Assembly (NCBI GenBank): GCA_035628645.1
Contig: DASPJL010000189.1
Location: forward strand, 1 to 10,046
DNA: 10,046 bases
Source of the DNA: DASPJL01 sp035628645
Lineage (GTDB): Bacteria > Bacteroidota > Bacteroidia > Cytophagales > Cyclobacteriaceae
Direction of reading: 5' to 3'
Shown here: in pieces, positions 1 through 7,295 of the stretch
How positions within the stretch are numbered: the first letter of the stretch is position 1
Layout of the letters: each line of letters begins with the position of its first letter
The notes under the pieces: model-generated
Database searches by the model: none
What the model saw: the letters and a program-made list of their open reading frames with translations, nothing else
What the model was told of the DNA's origin: nothing
Program-made: the position numbers and the translations under genes

Positions 1-1532
1 TTCTTCTTACTATTATTTATTATTCGGTAGATATCGTGTCTTCTGTCTTTAAGGTTTTTCACTGCCCCGAAATTGTGCAGTTCCCTTAAAAGATCCACGT
101 CCACATCTGCAATCAGCGTTGTTTCCGTATTAGGTGTGGCCTCGGCTTTTATTCCATTGGTAGGAAAAGCAAAATCAGAAGGGGTAAAAACTGCGGATTG
201 GGCAAACTGAATATCCATGTTGTGAACTTTGGGGAGGTTACCTACACAACCTGCAATGGCTACATAACATTCATTTTCAATGGCTCTTGCCTGGGCACAG
301 TTTCGTACTCTTGTATACCCGTTTTGCGTATCGGTAAGGAAAGGAACAAAGAGGATTCTCATTCCCTGCTCTGCCAGAATCCTTGGAAGCTCAGGAAATT
401 CTACATCATAACAAATAAGGATTCCTATTTTACCGCAATCGGTGTCATAAGTTTGAATGGAATCTCCTCCAATCATACCCCAGGCACTCCTTTCAGACGG
501 AGTGATATGGAGTTTTTTATAAATTTCGTGCGACCCATCCCGTCTGCATAAAAAACCAACATTCAAAAGTTTTCCATCTTCAATAAAAGGCATACTTCCG
601 GTAATGATATTAATGTTATAGCTGATGGCATATTCGATAAACTTATTTCTTAGAGGAATGGTATAATCTGCAATTAACCTCATTGCCTCTGCTCCTGAAA
701 GATGATTGAAGTCCGCCATAAGCGGAGCATTAAACAATTCCGGAAATAATACAAAGTCACTTTGGTAGTCGCTGATTGCATCCACAAAAAACTCGATCTG
801 TTCTAACAGTGCATCCAGGTTAGGAAAGGGACGCATTTGCCACTGAACAAGACCAAGTCTTATAACAGATTTTTTTGTCAGTATCGTCGTGTCTTCTGAT
901 TCATAATAAATATTGTTCCATTCCAGAAGCGAGGCGTATTCCAACGATTGGGTATCTCCTGGCAGGTAGCCCTTTAAAATTTTTCTCACGTGAAAATCAT
1001 TGGCAAGTTGGAATGAAAGCGTAGAGTCATAAATCTCCTTACCTTTAACTTTCTGGAGGTATTCTTTTGGTGTTAATTTATCCGCGTAGTCTTTATAACT
1101 CGGAATCCTTCCACCTGCTATTATTGCACGCAGGTTTAGTCTTTCACAAATGTCTTTGCGCGCATCATACAATCGCCGGCCTATTCTCATCCCCCGGAAA
1201 TCAGGGTGAACAAAAAAATCAATTCCGTATAAAACGTCTCCTTCAGGATCGTGGGTTGAAAAAGTATAATTGCCAGTAATTTCCTTATAAGTATGGCTGT
1301 CTCCGAATTTTGAATAATCAACAATAATGGACAAAGCCGTACCCGCCACCATTCCATTTACAATTATACAAATCTGCCCTTCGGGGAATATCTTCAAAAG
1401 CTTCACTATATGAGACTCTCCCCAATAAGAAGCCTCCTCCCAGTCAGAGTAAGCTTCAATCATGGATTCCCTTAAGTTTAAGAAATCTTCCTTAGTCAGG
1501 TTTCTCAATTCAATTTTTAATTCTTCTCCCAT
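1..1532 (-). CDS. GNAT acetyltransferase / carbon-nitrogen hydrolase fusion (3' end cut by window edge)
   Basis: I translated this frame from the minus strand. It is open from an ATG at 1532 to the window edge, about 510 residues. Residues 1-210 form a GNAT domain, with the acetyl-CoA loop around DFRGMRIGRRLY (111-122); the usual second Gly of RGxGxG is Arg116. Residues 224 to the end form a nitrilase-superfamily amidase. Its Glu-Lys-Cys triad is visible: E265 in FPELFN, K340 in YKKLHITP and C374 in LICYDVEFPE. The family resembles Bacillus subtilis YhcX, which is of similar length, so only a few C-terminal residues are probably missing. No signal peptide is seen, so it should be cytoplasmic. 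The likely reaction is hydrolysis of a linear amide or nitrile-like C-N bond, possibly coupled to N-acylation; the substrate is unknown. An AGGA sits 4 nt before the ATG, which supports this start. The family call is firm; the substrate cannot be inferred. Confidence 0.93.
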   Translation of the reverse strand, partial: MGEELKIELRNLTKEDFLNLRESMIEAYSDWEEASYWGESHIVKLLKIFPEGQICIIVNGMVAGTALSIIVDYSKFGDSHTYKEITGNYTFSTHDPEGDVLYGIDFFVHPDFRGMRIGRRLYDARKDICERLNLRAIIAGGRIPSYKDYADKLTPKEYLQKVKGKEIYDSTLSFQLANDFHVRKILKGYLPGDTQSLEYASLLEWNNIYYESEDTTILTKKSVIRLGLVQWQMRPFPNLDALLEQIEFFVDAISDYQSDFVLFPELFNAPLMADFNHLSGAEAMRLIADYTIPLRNKFIEYAISYNINIITGSMPFIEDGKLLNVGFLCRRDGSHEIYKKLHITPSERSAWGMIGGDSIQTYDTDCGKIGILICYDVEFPELPRILAEQGMRILFVPFLTDTQNGYTRVRNCAQARAIENECYVAIAGCVGNLPKVHNMDIQFAQSAVFTPSDFAFPTNGIKAEATPNTETTLIADVDVDLLRELHNFGAVKNLKDRRHDIYRIINNSKK

Positions 1533-1684
1533 TAAATCCTGATTACTCAATGCTCATACAATTTAAGTGACTTACAAAAGTCTGCCTTTTTCTCTAAATA
1601 ACCTATTATACGATGAGCGGAGGCGCCTTTGTTAAGAATTTAGCACACATTAACATTAGAAAGTCTGTAAGTAATTTCTTCTAC

Positions 1685-1710
1685 AAAGTGTGTAAAAGTG
1701 TAATCACTTT
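1685..1710. promoter_or_regulatory. Possible operator: tandem AAAGTGT with inverted CACTTT
   Basis: Two AAAGTGT copies start exactly 10 bp apart (1685 and 1695), about one helical turn, and the second is also the left arm of AAAGTG-TAAT-CACTTT. This geometry suits a protein binding one face of DNA in the divergent promoter region. It is a sequence pattern only; no regulator is encoded nearby. Confidence 0.22.
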
Positions 1711-1747
1711 CCTTTTCTACCCAATAATCAAAAATAAAAACAGATTG

Positions 1748-1760
1748 CTTTAGTCTAAAG
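1748..1760. promoter_or_regulatory. Short palindrome, possible operator
   Basis: CTTTAG-T-CTAAAG is a perfect 6-bp inverted repeat around one central base, about 127 bp before the start of the large secreted esterase. It is too short to be a convincing terminator. A dimeric regulator site is possible, but so is chance in AT-rich DNA. Confidence 0.18.
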
Positions 1761-1886
1761 TTTTCCTTGTTTCACCGTTTTTTGCTTCATTTTTAAAATC
1801 AGGCACTCAATTTATATTCTATTGCGAGGCCATTGGAAAAAGGATATTGTTAAGCCGGCCTTATTTATTCAAACTTATATCCATTT

Positions 1887-4835
1887 ATGAAAAAACTTTT
1901 ACTTGTTTTTACCTTAAGTATGTTTATTATAAGTAATAAACTACTTTCCCAAACCATTGTTCCAGTCAATTATTATAAAATGCTAAGCTGGGATACCTCT
2001 CCTTATAAATCTTTTAAATTAACAGGAGGAACTGCGAACCCTTGGTATGACACACATTTCAGGTTATTGTGGCCGCAAGGTTATGACTCTTCGCTGGTAA
2101 GTACTACCAATTATCCAATTATGATCATGCTTCATGGCGCGGGTGAATCTGCGTTAGGCAATGCTCAATTTGGCCAATATCCTACCGGCGATCCCAGGCG
2201 ATTCAACAATGATCATCAATTGCTTCATCAGGGACAACAATATGTGGCAGCAGTAAATAATGGAAAATGGCCTGGGTTCGTATTATTTCCTCAAAATTCA
2301 AACGGATTCTGGACAGGAGCCACCTGGTACCTGGAAGAAGTAACTGAAATAATCAAGGCTCTTTCTCAAAGTCTAAAAATTGATCCTAACAGAATTTATG
2401 TAAGTGGTTTATCAGCGGGGGCACATGGGGTTTGGGAAAGTCTTTCCAGGCATCCTGAACTTTTTGCCGCTGCAGTTCCAATGTCCGGAATTGGTTATCC
2501 TACCTATGAAAACACTACTAAAGTTGCCCATCTTCCAATATGGTATTTTCAAGGAGCCATTGATACTTCACCTTCTCAATATACTGCAGATCAAACCATC
2601 AATCAATTAAAAAATGTAGGCGGTACGCCCAGGTACACTATTTATCCAAACACCGGCCATGATACCTGGAATAAAGCCATCGCAGAACCGGACTTTTTCC
2701 CTTTCCTCTTACAAAGCAATAAACTTAACATTCATGTCTATTATGGTAAACAGGAATTTTGTGAGGCTGAGACTTTGAATGTAAAACTTGGTGTTTCCCC
2801 TGGTTTTTCTGATTATGAATGGAAAAAAGACGAGGTATTGATTGCCGATGCCGACACAAATTTCATCACTGTAACAGATGCCGGCAGCTATTCAGTAAGA
2901 TTTTTAAGGGAATCCCAATGGACAGAATGGTCAACCCCAGCAGTGCTTAAGCACATTGCACAAGCTGCCTCTCCTGAAATTATCGCTGATGGCACTACAA
3001 CTTTACCAGGCCTGAACGGCAAAACAAATGTAGTACTTACTGCTCCTGAAGGTTATTCAGTATACAAGTGGTCAACAGGCGCCACTACCAGAAGTATTTT
3101 AGTTGGAATTCCGGGAAGTTATTCAGTACAGGTTGGTGAAACTGCGGGATGTCTAAGTCAGCCTTCAGCGCCTCAAATAGTAACATTAAATGGAACTAAC
3201 GCTCCTGCTGCGCCTTCAGATTTAACAGTAGCAGCTTCTGGTTCTTCCTCCTTAAATCTGACTTGGACAGACAATTCTTCCGATGAAAAAGGATTTGAAA
3301 TCTACAGAAGTACAACAGATGCCAATTACAACCTAATCACTATACTTCCCGCTAATGCTACTTCTTTTTCTGACTTAGGATTGAGTTTGAACGGTACTTA
3401 CTTTTATCAGCTAAGAGCAGTAAATGACAATGGGGGTTCCTCACCGGTTAAGGTTGTTTATAAAAATGAGTCTTCAGCATTGGTAACCATCTATGAGGAT
3501 TGTAGCTATGGTGGATATGCAGTAGAACTTGAAGAAGGAGAATATACTGCAAAAGAGTTACGTACAAAAGGCATTCGAAATGATGAACTTTCCTCCATCA
3601 AAGTAAAAACAGGATATGAAGTACAGCTTTTTGAACACGACCGCTTCCGTGGTGCAAAATTGACAGTGAATTCAGACCTTGCCTGTCTGGTGGAAAATGG
3701 ATGGAACGATAAGGTATCTTCTATAAAAGTGATTACCTCAGGCGTGCAGAACCTGACCGGAGTATACTATATTCAAAACAGGAACAGCGGGTTAAACCTG
3801 GATGTAACCTCTTCCAGCACAGCAGATGGAGCAAACATTCAGCAGTGGACTCCCAATGGTACAAAGGCACAGCATTTCCGTTTCAATCACAAAGAAAATG
3901 GTACTTATCAGATTTTATCCGCCAATAGCGGCAAATCTATTGACGTAAGCGGGGCAAGCACAACAGATGGCGCTAACATTATTCAATGGCGAATTAATGG
4001 AGGAAAAAACCAGGAGTTTATCGTTCAGTCAACAAATGACGGTTATTATAAGATTATTGCAAGACATAGCAACAAAATATTGGATGTTGAAAACTCAGGA
4101 AAAAATTCAGGTGCAAAGGTTTATCAATGGACTGATAACGGGCAAACTTCGGGACAATGGAAATTAATTCCGGTAGATAATTCTTATAGCAACCTTATTC
4201 AGGCAGAAGATTTCGATAACATGGATGGTATCTGGACCGAAAGAACCGAGGATGAAGGGGGTGGAGAAAATGTTGCCTGGATAGATTCAAGAGACTGGAT
4301 GAGTTATCACAACATAAATATTCCATCTTCTGGAAGCTATAAAGTAGAATATAGGGTTTCCAGCTATTATGGAGGAAAACTTTCTCTTGATATCAATGAA
4401 GGTTCCACTGTTCTTGGTAAAATAACAATTCCAAGAACAAGAGGATGGCAAAACTGGATCACAATCTCTCATACCGTTCACATTCCTGAAGGCACCCATA
4501 ACTTTGGAATATATGCCCAAAGAGGTGGATGGAACATCAACTGGTTTAGAATTACAAAAATTAATTCAAATTTGGAAACAGAAACACAGGATGAAAATGA
4601 ATTTGCTGTAAACTTCCGCCTATTCCCAAATCCGGTTTCTGACAGATTGTATCTTGACTCTCACTCCACCTTAAAAGGAGCACAAATAATAATCATAAAT
4701 ACAATGGGTGACGTAGTGGTCAACACTTCCTATAAATCTGATAAAATAGATGTGTCGAATTTGAGAGACGGCCTTTATACTTTTATTCTTATAAAAGACG
4801 GTCATAAAACCTCAAAGCGTTTCATCAAACACTAA
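1887..4835 (+). CDS. Secreted modular esterase with beta/gamma-crystallin, ricin-type lectin, CBM6 and T9SS sorting domain
   Basis: 982 residues. A signal peptide covers about 1-21 (hydrophobic core LLLVFTL, then LLSQ). Residues 60-278 are an alpha/beta hydrolase of the COG4099/feruloyl-esterase-like type: oxyanion loop LHGAGE (82-87), nucleophile S176 in GLSAG, acid D226 and base H258 in GHDTWNKA. Two Ig-like segments follow (about 290-355 and 365-435), then FN3 (about 438-525). The beta/gamma-crystallin (about 531-617) has two Greek-key motifs (YEDCSYGG, FEHDRFRG) and two Ca-binding signatures (NDELSS, NDKVSS). A three-repeat ricin-type lectin spans about 621-763, with QQW 652-654 and later variants IQW and YQW. 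CBM6 covers about 767-892 (QAEDF, DWMSY, NWFRI). The type A T9SS sorting domain is about 908-982 (LFPNPVSDRLYL). It probably removes ester groups from polysaccharide at or outside the cell surface; the exact substrate is inference. It is monocistronic, with terminators downstream. Confidence 0.93.
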   Translation: MKKLLLVFTLSMFIISNKLLSQTIVPVNYYKMLSWDTSPYKSFKLTGGTANPWYDTHFRLLWPQGYDSSLVSTTNYPIMIMLHGAGESALGNAQFGQYPTGDPRRFNNDHQLLHQGQQYVAAVNNGKWPGFVLFPQNSNGFWTGATWYLEEVTEIIKALSQSLKIDPNRIYVSGLSAGAHGVWESLSRHPELFAAAVPMSGIGYPTYENTTKVAHLPIWYFQGAIDTSPSQYTADQTINQLKNVGGTPRYTIYPNTGHDTWNKAIAEPDFFPFLLQSNKLNIHVYYGKQEFCEAETLNVKLGVSPGFSDYEWKKDEVLIADADTNFITVTDAGSYSVRFLRESQWTEWSTPAVLKHIAQAASPEIIADGTTTLPGLNGKTNVVLTAPEGYSVYKWSTGATTRSILVGIPGSYSVQVGETAGCLSQPSAPQIVTLNGTNAPAAPSDLTVAASGSSSLNLTWTDNSSDEKGFEIYRSTTDANYNLITILPANATSFSDLGLSLNGTYFYQLRAVNDNGGSSPVKVVYKNESSALVTIYEDCSYGGYAVELEEGEYTAKELRTKGIRNDELSSIKVKTGYEVQLFEHDRFRGAKLTVNSDLACLVENGWNDKVSSIKVITSGVQNLTGVYYIQNRNSGLNLDVTSSSTADGANIQQWTPNGTKAQHFRFNHKENGTYQILSANSGKSIDVSGASTTDGANIIQWRINGGKNQEFIVQSTNDGYYKIIARHSNKILDVENSGKNSGAKVYQWTDNGQTSGQWKLIPVDNSYSNLIQAEDFDNMDGIWTERTEDEGGGENVAWIDSRDWMSYHNINIPSSGSYKVEYRVSSYYGGKLSLDINEGSTVLGKITIPRTRGWQNWITISHTVHIPEGTHNFGIYAQRGGWNINWFRITKINSNLETETQDENEFAVNFRLFPNPVSDRLYLDSHSTLKGAQIIIINTMGDVVVNTSYKSDKIDVSNLRDGLYTFILIKDGHKTSKRFIKH

Positions 4836-4858
4836 GGAAAAGCTTTTATTTGTAACCA

Positions 4859-4909
4859 AAGTCCTGTAAGAAGTCCAGTCTGTATCAAAAACCGACAGGG
4901 CTTCTTTTT
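4859..4909 (+). terminator. Likely intrinsic terminator of the modular esterase gene
   Basis: AAGTCCTGT (4859-4867) pairs with ACAGGGCTT (4895-4903) over 9 bp including one G-U pair, and CTTTTT follows. It starts 24 bp after the stop codon. The loop is long (27 nt), which lowers confidence, but position, stem and U-tract agree. Confidence 0.55.
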
Positions 4910-4920
4910 GAATTAATCAA

Positions 4921-4965
4921 GAGAAGTAAAAAGCAGATCTTTTTAGACCTGCTTTTTACTTCTTC
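4921..4965. terminator. Strong hairpin between convergent genes, probably a bidirectional terminator
   Basis: AGAAGTAAAAAGCAG (4922-4936) has a perfect 15-bp inverted copy at 4949-4963. Two further inner pairs (TC/GA) follow a single mismatch, leaving a short T-rich loop. The arms contain A5 and T5 tracts, so each strand shows a stem with U-rich sequence on its 3' side. It lies between the stop codons of the plus-strand esterase and the minus-strand cyclophilin, 27 bp from the latter, and so can serve both. Confidence 0.75.
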
Positions 4966-4991
4966 AATCTTCTAACCTCCAACTTCCAGCT

Positions 4992-5693
4992 TTATAAATA
5001 TTGATAACCATAAAGTTTACTTATCTTCTTCTTTTTTATCTTTTTCACAGACACCGTCATTTTAACATCTTTTAAAGGACGATCATATGGGTCTTTGTCC
5101 TGTTTGGCAATGGTATCCATCACGTCCAGTCCCTTGATCACCTCACCGAAAACCGTATAGTTTCCATCCAGATGAGGAATACCGCCAATGGTTTTATAAT
5201 ATTTTTTCTGATCATCAGTGAGCTTTCTTCCGGCGCGGGTTTCAGCCATTTTTAGTTCTTCGTCATTAAATATTTTGCCTTGTGCTATGTAAAACTGACA
5301 ACCACTCGAAGCTTTTTGAGGATTATTATCTCTTGCTGCAGCAATCACTCCTCGTTTATGAAAAAGGTTATCCCGAATCTCGGCAGGCACTGTATATCCT
5401 ACGTCGCCGCTTCCCAAATGTGCGCCCTTCAACGCCTTCTTTGAATTTGGATCACCTCCCTGGATCATAAATCCATCAATAACCCGGTGAAAAAGTGTGC
5501 CATTATAAAATCCTGTATCTGCCAGATTTATAAAATTCGTTTTGTGAAAAGGCGTCTCGTCATACAGAATGACCATCATATCCCCAAATTCAGTTGAAAT
5601 CGTAATAAGATAATCTTTTTTAGAATTCTTTTGGGCAAATGCACCTGTGGTTAGAAGAAGCAGGTATAATAGAAATATTCTTTTTGTGCTCAT
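4992..5693 (-). CDS. Exported cyclophilin-type peptidyl-prolyl cis-trans isomerase
   Basis: 233 residues. The N-terminus MSTKRIFLLYLLLLTTGAFA is a signal peptide with a likely AFA|Q cleavage and no lipobox cysteine, so it is probably a soluble periplasmic protein. The cyclophilin fold spans about 28-218. Family catalytic and pocket positions are present: R70 in FHRVIDGF, Q78 in MIQGGDP, Q133-F134 in SSGCQFYI, and VFGEVIKGLDVMD (181-193). The tryptophan that binds cyclosporin in human cyclophilin A is His174 here (PHLDGN), so drug sensitivity should be low. An insertion at about 139-170 before PHLDGN is charged and helix-prone. The C-terminal tail is Lys-rich (KKIKKKKISK). Its role would be proline isomerisation during folding of exported proteins. 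It is convergent with the secreted esterase and divergent from the M16 operon. The start is supported by the signal peptide; no Shine-Dalgarno sequence is seen. Confidence 0.95.
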   Translation of the reverse strand: MSTKRIFLLYLLLLTTGAFAQKNSKKDYLITISTEFGDMMVILYDETPFHKTNFINLADTGFYNGTLFHRVIDGFMIQGGDPNSKKALKGAHLGSGDVGYTVPAEIRDNLFHKRGVIAAARDNNPQKASSGCQFYIAQGKIFNDEELKMAETRAGRKLTDDQKKYYKTIGGIPHLDGNYTVFGEVIKGLDVMDTIAKQDKDPYDRPLKDVKMTVSVKKIKKKKISKLYGYQYL

Positions 5694-5898
5694 TTAATTA
5701 TTTTTTAATTACGTCCTCGTTTAATTTTAATTTTAATTTAGTTTTCTTTTTCCTTTTCATCCGGAAATTATGGTGGAAAATACTAATCCAAATTATTGGT
5801 TCATAAAAAATTTTCCGTCTCAAATATTCTTATTATTTTTTCAAGAATAATTTCCTTCTGAAAATTTAATAATATTTAACACTAAACCTATCCCCTAC
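5694..5898. other. AT-rich divergent promoter region, 205 bp
   Basis: This gap separates the cyclophilin gene (leftward) from the M16 operon (rightward) and must contain both promoters. It is very AT-rich, with runs such as TTTAATTTTAATTTTAATTT. An inverted repeat TATTCTT (5825-5831) / AAGAATA (5843-5849), 11-nt spacer, lies about 50-75 bp before the M16 start. I cannot pick a confident -33/-7 pair, and I see no small ORF. Confidence 0.5.
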
Positions 5899-7269
5899 AT
5901 GAGAAGATTTCTCCTTTTGCTGTCGCTATCACTTTTTAGCCTCTTTGTTGCAGAGGCACAAAAGAATTTGCCGTCAAATTTTTTTCTGACCAAACTGGAT
6001 AATGGTTTGGAAGTACTGGTTATTGAAGATAAAACTGTCCCTTTAGCAACAGTTGAAATTTGTGTAAAAAACGGCTCATACACTGAATCACCTGAATTTA
6101 ATGGGTTGTCACATCTTTATGAACACATGTTTTTTAAAGCCAATAAGGATTTACCTTCTCAGGAGGCCTTTTTAAATCGGGTAAAAGAATTGGGTGTCGT
6201 CTTCAATGGTACAACCTCAGAAGAGAGGGTCAACTATTTTTTTACTTTAAGTAATGAAAAGCTGAAAGAAGGAATACAGTTTATGAATTCTGCCATTCGC
6301 TATCCGCTTTTTCTTCAGGAGGAGATGAAAAATGAAAATCCGGTAGTAGATGGAGAATTTCAAAGAAACGAATCAAACCCTGTCTTTTTTCTTGTTGATA
6401 AAATGAAACATGAACTGTGGGGAGATCTTTATAGTAGAAAAAATGTAATTGGTGACCATGATGTGATCCTTACTGCTACTCCTGAAAAAATGAAGATCAT
6501 TCAAAGCAAATATTATTATCCAAACAATTCCATACTCGTAGTTGCAGGAGACGTAAAGCACGACGAAGTAACCAAACTTGCAAAGGAGATTTTCGGAGAT
6601 TGGAAAGGCTCTGATTTTGATCCATTTGAGAAGTGGCCGATTCCAGAATTTAAACCGCTTACTGAGGATAAAACCTTTATAGTTGAAAATGCCAATTCCA
6701 CTACTCCGATTATCATTAAAGCATTGCATGGGCCCGATACAAGAAACGACTTACAAGCCACCTATGCTGCAGATGTGTTTTCTTTCATTCTTGGGCAACA
6801 ATCATCACAACTTCAAAAAGACCTTGTAGACTCAGGCCTTGCTTATCAGGTAAGTGTGAGCTACCAGACAAATAAACATACCGGACCAATCATCATCTTC
6901 ATGGTGCCAAACCCCGCAAAGATGAAAGAAGCAATTCTTAAACTTGAAGAACACATAAAAAAATGGGATACTGACGATTATTTTACTGATGAACAATTAC
7001 AAACTTCGAAAACATTATTGGCTATCGATGACATCAAAAACAGAGATGCTGCATCCAATTACATTCATACAGTCACCTATTGGTGGGCATCAGCTAATCT
7101 GGATTATTACGTAAATTATGTGGAGAACCTTAACAATGTGACGAGAGAGGACATCAAGAATTATGTTCAGAAGTATATCCAAAACAAACCCTCGGTGAAT
7201 GGTTTACTCATTTCCCCAACCCTGAAACAAGAACTAAAAATCCAGGACTTTCAATCGCTTACTAAATAA
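5899..7269 (+). CDS. Exported M16 family zinc metallopeptidase, catalytic partner
   Basis: 456 residues. A signal peptide covers 1-20 (MRRFLLLLSL...AEA|Q). The inverted zinc motif HxxEH is intact as H72-L-Y-E75-H76, and the distal metal ligand is E153, exactly 76 residues after H76, which fits the family signature HxxEH-X76-E. The N-terminal catalytic half is about 25-225; the C-terminal half, about 250-440, has the same fold but no metal site. The C-terminal segment DLVDSGLAY keeps Tyr316 but lacks the Arg usually found in LRxxxxLxY. The predicted role is ATP-independent degradation of peptides or small unfolded chains in the periplasm. The next gene follows after 26 bp with no terminator, so the two are almost certainly co-transcribed and likely form a two-chain enzyme. 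No Shine-Dalgarno sequence precedes the ATG; the signal peptide fixes the start. Confidence 0.95.
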   Translation: MRRFLLLLSLSLFSLFVAEAQKNLPSNFFLTKLDNGLEVLVIEDKTVPLATVEICVKNGSYTESPEFNGLSHLYEHMFFKANKDLPSQEAFLNRVKELGVVFNGTTSEERVNYFFTLSNEKLKEGIQFMNSAIRYPLFLQEEMKNENPVVDGEFQRNESNPVFFLVDKMKHELWGDLYSRKNVIGDHDVILTATPEKMKIIQSKYYYPNNSILVVAGDVKHDEVTKLAKEIFGDWKGSDFDPFEKWPIPEFKPLTEDKTFIVENANSTTPIIIKALHGPDTRNDLQATYAADVFSFILGQQSSQLQKDLVDSGLAYQVSVSYQTNKHTGPIIIFMVPNPAKMKEAILKLEEHIKKWDTDDYFTDEQLQTSKTLLAIDDIKNRDAASNYIHTVTYWWASANLDYYVNYVENLNNVTREDIKNYVQKYIQNKPSVNGLLISPTLKQELKIQDFQSLTK

Positions 7270-7295
7270 CTGACTCCATTTTTAAAGCTGCATCC

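Larger units (their letters stand above)
1533..1886. other. Divergent intergenic region, 354 bp, with short repeats
   Basis: This gap lies between two outward-facing genes, so it must hold both promoters. I see no credible ORF, and no clear Bacteroidota-type TAnnTTTG -7 element with a spaced TTG. It does contain a perfect 8-bp palindrome AGGCGCCT (1621-1628), tandem AAAGTGT copies (1685-1691 and 1695-1701), a hairpin AAAGTG-TAAT-CACTTT (1695-1710), and a palindrome CTTTAG-T-CTAAAG (1748-1760). ACTTACA (1570-1576) and TGTAAGT (1666-1672) form a distant inverted pair. At this AT content some of these are expected by chance. Confidence 0.6.

Noticed and set aside
198..551. Open frame of 117 codons on the plus strand
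   Set aside because: It lies wholly antisense to the catalytic core of the nitrilase domain, whose triad residues are intact on the minus strand; its translation has no recognisable motif.
1067..1279. Open frame of 70 codons on the plus strand
   Set aside because: It is antisense to the GNAT domain of the fusion gene and shows no family features.
1..1532. Frameshift or truncation at the left edge
   Set aside because: The reading frame stays open with family-like sequence (NFGAVKNLKDRRHDIYR) up to the first base; it is cut only by the window.
1621..1628. AGGCGCCT palindrome as a transposon end or attachment site
   Set aside because: There is no matching second copy, target duplication or integrase/transposase gene in the window.
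3810..4150. Internal DNA repeat within the esterase gene
   Set aside because: The similarity (for example between the GANIQQW and GANIIQW regions) is explained by the three repeats of the ricin-type lectin fold, not by a separate repeat element.
5895..6083. Minus-strand frame overlapping the start of the first M16 gene
   Set aside because: It is antisense to a clear signal peptide and mature N-terminus; no independent support.
6373..6761. Two overlapping minus-strand open frames
   Set aside because: Both are antisense to the catalytic M16 gene, with low-complexity or unconvincing protein sequence.
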